In this document: positions 1 to 10,500 of the stretch, one piece after another
Layout: each line of letters begins with the position of its first letter
How positions within the stretch are numbered: position 1 is the first letter of the stretch
Assembly (NCBI GenBank): GCA_027574665.1
Contig: CM050648.1
Span: forward strand, 42,627,700-42,691,699
Direction of reading: 5' to 3'
Source: Rhynochetos jubatus
Lineage: Eukaryota > Chordata > Aves > Eurypygiformes > Rhynochetidae
DNA length: 64,000 bases
The notes under the pieces: generated by a model
What the model saw: the letters and a program-made list of their open reading frames with translations, nothing else
Database searches by the model: none
What the model was told of the DNA's origin: nothing
Made by a program: the position numbers and the translations under genes

Positions 1-659
1 ATAATTTTCTCCTTGAAGTGAAATGGGAGCTTAAACTTATAAAATTACTGAGAAGAAATCTGGGACCTGATTGTCTTAAGCTTTAAAGTCATGTAATTAT
101 CTCCCAATGAATGAACACAACAGAACCATGAAGCTTTCTCACTAGTCAGACCATAATACTATTAAAATGTTCTTGAAGTTAAAACACGTTTATGTGACAC
201 AGAAATAATTAAAAATTCTTTCATCAGCTTTAATATGTAAGTAGAAAAACCCCTTCATACTTTGTTTCAGCCTCCAAAGAACCTCCCATGTACTCTGTAA
301 TAACCCACAAATACAGATCAGATAAGTGAAATTTGGGTTTAAGGGAAAGCATTCCTCAAGTTCTCAGCCGTGGTCATAGCACAGCAATTACTGTGGCCAT
401 GGCCACTATGTGGACCTTCTGCTTCCTTGCCTCTTTATGACACCATATACAGGAGAGTGATGCAGATGAGATCAGATTGCATTCATTCCAAAGAAACTTC
501 ATGGAACACTCCTACGTCTGTTTTTCAAATGACCTATTTTAGCCCCTGAGTTTATCATGGAAACAAAGGAACACTTAAACAGAAGCCGGTCACAATCTCA
601 ATATTAATGGTTATTTGCATCATTTTAACAAGGAGCCCAGGAAAAATAAGAAGTAGGCT

Positions 660-676
660 GGGGGGGGAGGGGGTGG
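660..676 (+). repeat. Short G-rich run
   Basis: A G-run broken by A and T, followed by T/G-rich sequence. No element was recognised. Confidence 0.85.
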
Positions 677-1277
677 CTTTTTGGTTTGTTTGTGGGGTTT
701 GATTTGGGTTTTTTCCCCTGGTGGTGTAAATCTGCTCTTACTTAGATTACAGCAATAAATCTGTGCTCATTTGTATAATGCTGCTGCTCTCACTTCAGGC
801 ATCTAACTTTGGTGGTCTAAACTTAGATGGTCTGAATGTTCCTCTGCTTTCAACCACAAGCAGCATTACTTCGGCCTAATAAAAAAAGCTATCTTGCAGA
901 AACAGAGGTTTGTAAAACACACCTTTCTAATATTTTTCAGGAGGAAATCATTTTTATCCACTGTAAAATGCAAAATCACATTCAGGATATGAGTAATAAT
1001 GAACATGTACCAAGAATGTATTCAAGAACGCATATATTATCTCTTGAACTTCTTCATCACAAACTTCAAGGCTGAACTATTTTTTTTTTAAAGGACTGAG
1101 CACCCTTAAAATCCAACATCTTACCATTACTGAGCTAGCTTTGACTACTCTGAACTATTCAGCGCCAACTCCCACAGCCTTCATCACTGGCACAGTCAAG
1201 CAGATATGGACAACATCTAGACTATGTCACAGTTACGTACTGTAGAAAGTCTTCCAGCTTCACTCTGCCTCTTGTTC

Positions 1278-2035
1278 TGCTGTGGTTTAACTCCAGCTAG
1301 CAAAATAACACGCAGCTGCTCTCATAGGTTCCTCCCCCTCTCCTTCAGCAGAGGGGGAGAATCAGAGGAAAAAGACAAGGAAGCTCGTAAAATTGAGATG
1401 AGAACTATTTACTAATTGAATATAATTTAATAATATAAAGTCAATATAGTCAAATACTACTAATAATAATTAATATAATAGAAAATAAAACATACGATGC
1501 AATTGGTCACCACCCGCTGACCGATACACAGCCAGGTCCTAGGAGTGAGTCAGAGCAAGAGAACCTGAGAGCTGCAGCCCGGGAGCAATCGCAGCAGAGT
1601 CCGAGCGAACCCTTTCAGCGACAGCACGACCAGGAAAACTAACAAATCCACCAATTAACTCCTGAACGAGCCAGCACAGGAGTTAGCAAAGCAGCTAACA
1701 GAGTTAGAGAGAGTGTGAGAAAGTGAAAGTGCAGTGGCCCCCAAGCCCACTCCCTGCTTACGTACTGAGCATGACTCACTATGGAATGAAATACCCCTTT
1801 GGCCAGTTTGGGTCAGCTGTCTGAACTGTGTGTCCCCCCACTGCCAGTAGTGAGAGAGCTGGGAATGCAGCTGCAGTATCAGAAGCTGGGAAAGACCTTG
1901 AATTTGGTGCAAGCACTCCCCAGCACCAGCTAAAGAGACACCTTCTCAGTACTTTTCTCAGACTAAGTCCAGAAACCTAGCTTCAGACCAGCCACTATGA
2001 AGAAAGTTAACTCTTTCCAGACCAAACCCAGCACA
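1278..2035 (-). mobile_element. Solo LTR, avian endogenous retrovirus (ERVL-like)
   Basis: A 758-base LTR on the minus strand. Its start TGTGCTGG is the complement of ccagcaca ending at 2035, and its end is ...TTAAACCACAGCA at 1278. It is flanked by the 5-base target duplication tgttc (1273-1277 and 2036-2040). Same family as 5718-6291: shared marks are the ctggccaaaggggtatttc block, the AT-rich ttttctattatattaatt part and the ggagttaaacc end. It is about 180 bases longer than the other copy. It stands alone, with no internal region or partner LTR, so it is a solo LTR relic. Confidence 0.93.
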
Positions 2036-5000
2036 TGTTCCTACCTGGGACCTGGCTGGCTGTACAACACTTGCTTTCCCAGGAAACGTGTGTGCAAAGA
2101 AGGGAAATGGTACTTTAGACAGACATAAAATCAAGGAGCAAATAAGAACAACTTTCAGTCTTACAATTAACAAGACCGGCCAGAGAGCACCGAAATAAAC
2201 ATTATTCAAGTCTGAAATACATATTTCACTCTAAAATACATCACAGGATACACAAATACCTGAATATAGATCTTGGAAACATCTGGTATTTTCAGTACAG
2301 TTTGCTTGTTGGATCAAATTTATTCCAAGATAGAATTGGCCCAATTTAGCCAAACTGTGCTTCCTTTAAAAAGGTGTAATTATGAGAAATTTCTGGTAGG
2401 TTTGAGAGTGAGTGTTAGAACCCAGAAGCTAAGGCTGTCATTTATTTTCATGCGTAGGTGATAGGAAAACAGGGAGGGGAAAAAAAAAAAGTGTTCTGAG
2501 GATATTTATTTTTAAGCTTTTCTTACAGCTCTTTTCACAAGTTTGTGCTATTCATATTGAGTGTTGTAACAAAAGGTCTGAATTCAAATATTGTGACAAC
2601 TTCTATATCTATTTCTTTATATGTCTAACATAAAAAGGTCACATTGCTGGAACAAGGGTCCTAAAGGGTGGGTTTGCACACTCGTTGAAAAATTAACATC
2701 TAAAAGGATTCATTAAATAATAAGGGCTGCACCAAGCCACTAAGAAAGGTATGCTCTTTGCAATAAACTTCTGAAATATTTTTGTTTCTCTTCGTCTTTT
2801 ACTACATAAGGGTGACATCTAAGAAAATCTGGCTTGTGGAAAGTGACTATTTCACTGTAGCACTATTTACTTTACTTTAGGTACTTCCCTGGGATTATTT
2901 TTTTTAAGCATTTAAACCAGGAGCTGGGAAAGTACTTGTAATTGACAGCATTGCTCATGTTTAACAATAAGAAGTAAACCAAGAGTTTTCCTAGACTAGG
3001 GCCTTAGAGTGTCTTATCCCTTTTTTCAAGGCAGTTAAATATGCACTGCCTGGTGAAAGACAACATAGCTGCATTAAAGTCCGTGTAGCTACACAGACTT
3101 GCTTTTGCTGGAAGATCCAAAGAGCTGAAAATACATGAGCTTTCCAGGTGGCTCTTTGGTATTTAGCCAATGACATTTTTGCTTTTAGAGGAGTTGGAAT
3201 ATGAACTTAGTGTTATTCATCTAGGATGTTGCCTTGTCTGTATACCTTGTTCAGAGAAGTAAATTCCTTAAATCAAAAGGTTACTTGTGTAAATAGGATT
3301 GGAAGAGTTTGGTCCACAGATCTGGTCTCTCATATAGGATGGATTAGAAATCACAGTGCTCACAGTCATCTTTACTTAGTCAGCTTTAATCACACAAGTA
3401 CTATTTAAATGAGATACACACTGAAAAATAGAAACATATCTAATGTTTCTGCTGAGTCAGTATTTTCAGCCGAATCTGCTGAATCTATTGATGTATTATT
3501 TAAAGCTCAGCGTAGTCACAGCAAATATTCACATTAATTTTCAAAGGGTTTGGATCAGGGAAAGGGCTTCCACTATATAAGTGAAATAAAATTATACAAA
3601 ATAACCCCTACAACGGGAGACATAACACAAAAGAATTGCTGAAAAATGGGGTAAAAGTTTCTAGAGTGAGTTTTGGACCATTCTGAAGACCGGATGAACA
3701 ATAAACCCCAACAACAAAAATCTACTAAAATAAGATGTCCTGTTCAACTTTCCCATTCATTCTCTCTCTTCCCTATTTATAAAATCCCTGTTACAGTGTG
3801 AAGATGAAAGTGATCACCTAATGCTCATTAAAAGGGGGAAAAAACATGAATTAAAGATAGGACAGAAGGTGTTGGTTTGAATTTGCCTTTTGTTGTTGTT
3901 GAATTTACGAGGTACTATGTATGCAAATATCATTTATTGTGATAGTTTAGTAATGTTTGAACACAGAATTCTCAATAGCCTGTCAAGGCTGAACAGTTTA
4001 AGTGATACAATTACATCCTTTCTGAATGTCAGGGGTCTAGTTAAACCTTTTACACCATTACAATTTTAGCTTTGTAATGAAATCAGGCAATGAAGGTAAT
4101 TTTTCCAAAAAGGGGGGGGAAACAGTAAGAAAATCTGTGGGTGAGGAAATAAACTATCAAATGAACTCTTGCTGTTGGAGCTCTCAAGACCTTTTCTCCT
4201 ATAGCTCTCCTCTGTAGCTTGTCAGGTTCTCCATGGAAAGATAAGATGGTAGATGATGTTAGGAAAGAAAGGTGAGTAGAGTAGGCAGGGATATTTTTCA
4301 AATACTCATTTGATTCTAAGGCAAAAAAAATGTGGAAGGCTAAATTTGATGCCTAATTCTGCTAATTTATCACTCTCTCTGTGAAATTAAAGTTTCAGGA
4401 CAACATCCTCAGTTGGTACAGCCACACAGCTAATATGCTCAAGACAGTGGAGCAAATCAGTTCATGGCAATTGCATATCTGATCTTATTAATCCCATCAA
4501 ACGTACAGGGTTCATCTAACCTACGTAACAGAGTGTGGTGGAAAGATGCCTGAGTGAGGAGGAATTTGAATCAGTAAAAGTAAGCAGAACAGTATGATTC
4601 ACTTCACCAGATCTACGCCTGAGCAAGCCTGGTTCCTGCGAATTTGGTGCAATGCTTGAGATCATAAGCCTAAGAAGTCAAAAGACTGCATTAGCTGAAG
4701 CATCTCTAAACTGCTTTCTTTTGGAAGATAACATTAACTTTCATTAAAGTGGAATAATTTGATAAATATGAGCTTCTGGACTGAACTGCAGCTGGAAGAG
4801 TTAAGTATCATGTAGTGAGTAATTATTTCTCCATGCTCAAACACATCATGGTACCCTACTACATAATAATGTGATTAACAAAGCAGTGGAAATGTTATAC
4901 TGTATCCATTAGCTGTAAAAACATCAAGTTGGGTGAATTTTAATAACAATCAAATGTTTGTTAATACAGATATTTCTTACTACAGTTGTTAAGCACTTCA

Positions 5001-5267
5001 ACCCTTCAAGTTCTTACATTACAGACTTGACTGGGAGAGGGAGGAGAAGCAGAATGTCAGCAGACTCCAGAAAAAAAATACTTTGTGTCACAGGAAACGA
5101 ATGTCAGCTAGAAGAGGCCAGTTCACAACTGGTATTGAAAATCTTTTAGTAAAGGGAAGGACAGCTATGTATTGCAAACTTCTTATTGTAGCTTCAAACA
5201 GCTAATAATGTTGTATAAGGCCTGGTGTATGCCTTCAACTGCAGTCACAAATAATGACATTCTAAAA

Positions 5268-5287
5268 ATCATAGAATGGTTTGGGTT
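5268..5287 (-). mobile_element. Possible minimal CR1 3' end
   Basis: Twenty bases, atcatagaatggtttgggtt, are identical to the CR1 3' terminus at 44861-44880; after them the sequence leaves the CR1 consensus. Either a very short 5'-truncated insertion or chance, although a 20-base match to a family terminus is unlikely by chance. Confidence 0.5.
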
Positions 5288-5607
5288 CATCAAGAAATCT
5301 AGAAATCATCAAGAAATACGTAGTATAACAGCAAGAATTTCTAAAATGTTGTTATTGTGTGCAATTACTTTGTTCTAGTGTGAATTCCAGAGAATTCATA
5401 GAAAAAATGTAAACAATATCTTTTAAACGAAGGTCCAAAACGGTGCATGATAAATAATTTGGCCCATGATACAGATAGTCTAAAATAATAAGCTCACAAA
5501 TACTAGGATAGACAGACTACAGACATCAGAAAAATTATTTGCTTGTGTGTACTAGCTAATATTCAGCATACAAATTCAGCTCTGAGATAAAACCACATTA
5601 TTATCTT

Positions 5608-5655
5608 GACCTTGTTTTTTTAAAATATAATTTGACCTTGTTTTTTTAAAATATA
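5608..5655 (+). repeat. 24-base tandem duplication
   Basis: The unit ttgaccttgtttttttaaaa with atat is present twice in a row with almost no difference. It looks like a recent slippage or small duplication, 60 bases before the solo LTR. Confidence 0.88.
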
Positions 5656-5717
5656 TGTTTTCCATCTGATGTATCAAAGCCCTAAAATCATGGTTTTTTC
5701 AGTAAATGAATACAAGG

Positions 5718-6291
5718 TGTGCTGGTTTCAGGCAGGAATGGGTTCCTTTACTTCACAGTGCTGTCAGCTGGCCCAGAGTGGCCAAGGGAGTGTTTCATTC
5801 CCTAGTACATCAGTCTCAGTGCACCTGTGCAGTTCTGAGGCTGGAAGTGGCCTGGGGGGGGTGCTAAAATTTGGGCTAGCTTGATAGCTGGGTCATTAGC
5901 TCCTGGCGTGGTTGTTAGAGGTGGGGCTGGTTCGTTTGATTGGTGGGGGGGGTGGGGGGGGGGGGTGGGGGGGGGGGGCGGGGGAGGGGACGGGTGCTGT
6001 CTGCTGACTTTTTGTCATGGTCAGGTTGCTCAGCACCTGATTGTTTGTCAGTCAGTGGGTGGTGAGCTACTGTATCATATGTTCTATTTTCTATTATTTT
6101 AATTACTTACTACTAGTAGTATTGTTAGTATCACTATAATTTTCATTTATATTATTAAATAGTTCTTATCTCAACATTACGAGCTTTCCTTGTCTTTTCC
6201 TCCAACTCTCCTCCTGCACTGTGGGAGGGGAGGGGGAGGTGGGCAAGCAACTGTGTGGTACTGATTTGCCAGATAAGGTTAAACCATGACA
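5718..6291 (+). mobile_element. Solo LTR, avian endogenous retrovirus (ERVL-like)
   Basis: A 574-base LTR, plus orientation, starting TGTGCTGGTTT and ending TTAAACCATGACA. It is flanked by the 5-base target duplication caagg (5713-5717 and 6292-6296). The right part holds the marks of this bird family: ttctattttctattatttta, then ttaaatagttcttatctcaa, then the G-rich block and the ggttaaacca end. The 5-base duplication fits ERVL-type integration. No internal retroviral region or second LTR is present, so it is a solo LTR left by recombination. It is a relic with moderate wear. Confidence 0.92.
5942..5990 (+). repeat. G-rich run inside the LTR
   Basis: About 49 bases that are almost entirely G, in several runs broken by single T, C or A. 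It lies inside the solo LTR and could form G-quadruplexes. It also produces a glycine-rich spurious frame. Confidence 0.9.
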
Positions 6292-7345
6292 CAAGGTTAC
6301 TAATTATTTAAAATTATGCAAACCCACACAAAAACAGAGAATTAAAAGGTCTTTAGTGGTTTTTTTGTTCAAGTTTCAGCTTTAAATGGGATGAATTATT
6401 TAGGAAAATCTCCTTAGAGAATAGTGTGCAAAAGTTTACATGGAATGTTTTATTCCTTTTTGTGGGTTGTTTCCTTCTTTTTCTATTAGTTTCTGTTTAA
6501 GCAGAACATTCTTTGTACTATAGCCTCTAGGTATAAACCTCTTAACTGTCACTAAAAGCTTCAATATATGATCTTTGCTATCCCCTTCAATCCTCTTTAT
6601 TCTAATGAGCTGGATATATGGGAAAGCTGTTCTTAAAGAGCTGGTGATCCAGTTATTATGCAATTGGTTGTTCCGCTCCATATTGCTGGGGAGGGTGGGG
6701 TGGGAGAAATCACTTTCTTATCTCTCTGACATCATACAATTCACATGTGTTACTAACCGCAGAGAAACATGGAACTTAATATATATTTTTCTGGAATATT
6801 ACTTGCTGTACTGTAAATTCTCATCACCAACAATAAAACACTAGTGTAATTGAAATTCTTGTATATCTCTTTGCTGGCTGATTGTAACGCATTTTAAAAA
6901 TTCTATCTGTTTTGTAGGTGGTCTTTGCAATTCCTTTATTCTTAGAAAATTTACAGTGTTTCTAGGTCACACATATTTCTTTGTGAATAAGAAGATTCAG
7001 GTAATATCACACAGGAGGTGATATTTTGTACACATCTTCAGCTGACATAGCACTAATTTGAAGAGATAATAAATAAATAAGATCTAAAACTGGAACGTCA
7101 CCTAACATGAAAGAAGCCAAATTCTATGTTTAGTGTCAGCAGTTATAGCATCTGTCATAATCCTGGAACCAATGATTTCTGTTTTCTCAGCTTTCTTTTG
7201 TGATAAATACATGTGTAAAACCAACATATTCCTTAATATCAAATTCTTGTAGGAACCTTCACCGAGTATTTTAGACCCAAAAAAGATATATTGGTCTTCC
7301 AGTGACAGATCCTGAACCCTATAACAAAGAAAGGACTTCGCTTAC

Positions 7346-7556
7346 CAGGCAAAGGCTCCTGATCTGCATAGAGAGCTGGCAGTTCCACACATTTGTCTTC
7401 ATTAGGGTTGAACCAGCAGTCAAATGCTAAACACATCTCTTCCTTTGTGCCTGTGTGCTTCATGTGCAGCAAATCTAAGTGCCACGGCTGTTTTAGCTCG
7501 CTGTGTGGGCCAGTTACCTGAACTTTGTATATTGAGCCAATATCTGCCAGTTTATC
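7346..7556 (-). CDS. Exon 15: second half of PLAT domain e
   Basis: This 211-base exon has acceptor tcacatag and donor gtaagc. It encodes 70 residues plus one base: [54 protein letters not shown] and YADQEPLP. The D-x-G-x-IYKV-x-V, PWHLD and C-x-FDCWF pattern identifies it as the second half of a first-type PLAT. The HD-x-x-G motif after the core is lost. The tail DQEPLP with one carried base copies exon 11 (DQKTLP). The next exon should start with two bases and a YxV-x-V-x-TG strand. I did not find it below 7346. Confidence 0.9.
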
Positions 7557-10500
7557 CTATGTGAGCAAAAAAGAGAAGATGAATGGATCTCATTCTAATT
7601 GTGCCAGATCAAATGTACTTGACAGCTGTACACAGCAGTTGAACAAACTTCAGTAGTTAAAGAATTGGGGCAGATTTATAACTGCTACTATTTTTCCCCT
7701 TTCTAATCAATACAAAATTGATTTACTAACATGAATGAGGAGATGGAATGCTTGAGTTTTGATATCAGGGAACGAGTGATGGCAGTCACCGCTGAAATTT
7801 ATATACAGAACAAGGCACAGTGTTCATGTATATTACACTGATTCAGTAGACTATTGGTAGGCACAGAATCTTTAGACAATTTTATAAATTTTGAACACTA
7901 ATAAAAGTATTTCTTGCAACTTGCAATATAAAAATAGTGCAATTAACTATAAATTTCAAGGAGAATTAATCTGATTTTGAGGAAACATCCAAGACATCAT
8001 CCATCTTCACCCTGTATCATGTTTTCATATAGAAGCTGTTCATTAAAATATTCCTCTTCTTGCATTCATGCTTCAGAAAAAAATCTTCTAGTTCTACTGA
8101 GGATAGTAAAGTATCTTTATGACATACCACTGCTCAAGTAACTTAAAGTATAAGAGGCTTTAGATAACTATAATAATTGGTTTTAAAACAATAATTTTAC
8201 CCTGTAAAGGAAAAAGAAAGGATAAAGGAGAAGTTGTCTTTTCCTATTCTCTACTTCTCACATTCTTTTCCCTGCTCTTTCATTTCCAGTACTGCCCAGC
8301 TAGTAGAAGCACATGTGACCTGACTTCAGCCTTTCATCTCACAGGGCACTTTCATACTATTTTCATACCAGTTTCATACTATTTCTTTATATCTACACCA
8401 GGGGTTCTTGGAAATATTTTGGGAAAACCCCCTGGGTACTCCTCATTTTGGAACACGTTTACAGCCTAGGCTGGTCTGCTTAGTTCTTCTTTCATTAAAG
8501 AGGAACACGAAAATGTAGCAAATTATTTCTTTAGCTCAATCATTAAGTTCAATTTACTTGACTAGTAGGAGGAAGAACCAGGAAATAGTTTCTTCCCTCG
8601 CAACTCCAAGGCTACTTTCCAACGAACCACAAAATGAAAAGTAACAAAATTTTCATTAACTCTCTCAGCTTTTTGCCAGGGTTCTCTTCATCCCTTTGAT
8701 TTTTTCCTGATTTTCTCTTGCTACCTGCTTCAGCAATTCCAGCAGTCAGTCCTGAAGAAAGATCTTTCAGGATGTGTTTCTCTGATGTAATGCTGGCTTG
8801 TGAAGTTCACATTTCCCTGCCTGCCTACTTGCTCCCATTCCCTCAGTCCTGCCCTATATTTGTTTCTGCAGATGCAGGATGAGCTCAAAATGAAGGCTGA
8901 GGAACCAATACAGGTTAAAACTCCCCATTTTCTCACAGGGATCAACCATTTCCTCAAAACCCACAAAAGGCAACAGAAGGATGGAACAAGCAGTGCAAGA
9001 AGAGGACAAGTAGTAGTCACACTTCCCTTGAATATTGTCCTAGTTTCCAGCACTCTGTGGCTCAGGAGACTCCTGAGCCAGAGGAGGTGTCTGCAGTGTC
9101 TACCTTCAGGTCAGTTCTAAATCCTACCGAACTGGTCTTTCATGGGAAGCAAAACCAGAAAAGCATAAGAGTAACATAGAGTTGTCACTGGGAAGGAATT
9201 ATGGCTACAAGAGGGAAGTAAGAGTGTTGGGAAAAGAAGCAGGCTACAATTCAGTGAAAGTAGACCTCAGATGCTTGCTAATATTTCAGTTAATGGGTAA
9301 TTGAGGATATGAAGACAAACAATGGAAGGGCAGAAGAGATGACTAAAGGAGAAAACTTGTGGGTTAAAAGGAGCTGATCAAGAGGAAAAAAAGAAAGTGA
9401 TAACGACAGGCAAAAAAAAAAAAGAGAGAACCCATACAAGAAAAGGCAGTTACCTCAGAGAAACATGGTGGCAGATATGGATAAATTACATGAAAGAGAA
9501 AAATGAACTTGCTGTTAGATTAATCTCATTTATGATTCTTTCTTCTCCATCGTGGGCTCCAAAAGCTCTATAGTATCCCATGGCATATTGTACGTTTACA
9601 AATTACTTACTTTTGTGAGATCAACAAAGCCTGTAAATCAGTACCTGCAGTGTGGTATACACTGTGATATGTACCAAGGGACCAATTCACTCACTTAAGC
9701 ATTCTCAGTATGAGAAACGCTGGCAGAACCTGCTCAAAAACCATCATTCCAGTGACAGTGGTACTACCGACAAACAAAAATGATGACCTGTGCCAAACTA
9801 CACAGAAGATTTAAAAATCGATTTGGTAGTTTAGTTTAAAGAAACAGTTTATCTCAAAATTAAGTGGGTTATCAGCTACATGATTCTTAGGCTTTTCTTT
9901 CAATAGAGAAAGGTTTAAATACTTTGATCTGAATTGCTTTTCCTGTAACTTGAAGTGGCAACTTTTTGTGACTCAGGTTGCCATAGAAGATAAAAGAAAG
10001 GCATATTGGATACTCTTCGTTGCTCAAGTCAGATCCAGTGATGTCCATTATCCAGAGACCTGATGACTTCATGATGATTTCAGGGAGTTGAGGGCTAGAA
10101 ATCAATCTTCTACCTTTAGAAATTATCAAAGAGAAAAGGGAAAGATGACAGCATGAGAGAATGGCATAATGTAACAGGATTGTAGCCTTTATGGTGCATA
10201 AAGCTCTATTTGCAGGTTATGTTGTATCTATAGCAACAGTTCACTAAGAATAACACATCAATACTTTTATTATATATTTTGCCAAGGATTTAACAGCTTA
10301 ATATTTTTCTGTGTTTAAAATTTAGGTTCAGAGGAATTTTCTTGATGCCAAGTTTTTTCCTTGTCATGTTTAGAAGTAATTACTAAGAGAATATTCAGTC
10401 ACCTTTTAGAGGTATAATTAATTATTTTTTAAAAGGCAATCAATGTTACTAAAACCATTTTATCATTTTGAAGCACCAGTCATCCGTAACAAGTAGGCGC

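Larger units (their letters stand above)
1..7345 (-). other. Intron downstream of exon 15 (partial, at least 7.3 kb)
   Basis: No further PLAT exon was found down to the window edge. The next one should begin with two bases and a Y-x-V-x-V-x-TG strand. Contents are two solo LTRs (1278-2035 and 5718-6291), a 20-base CR1 end (5268-5287), a tandem duplication near 5608-5655, and G-runs at 660-676 and 5942-5990. The rest is AT-rich and unassigned. Confidence 0.65.

Noticed and set aside
2991-3176. Minus-strand frame checked as the missing exon after exon 15
   Set aside because: No Y-x-V-x-V-x-TG or GD-x-G pattern in any frame, and no fitting acceptor.
5881-6102. Glycine-rich plus-strand frame
   Set aside because: Comes from the G-run inside the solo LTR.
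8730-9120. Two frames of about 106 codons on opposite strands
   Set aside because: They overlap, show no known motif, and lie within the intron between exons 14 and 15.
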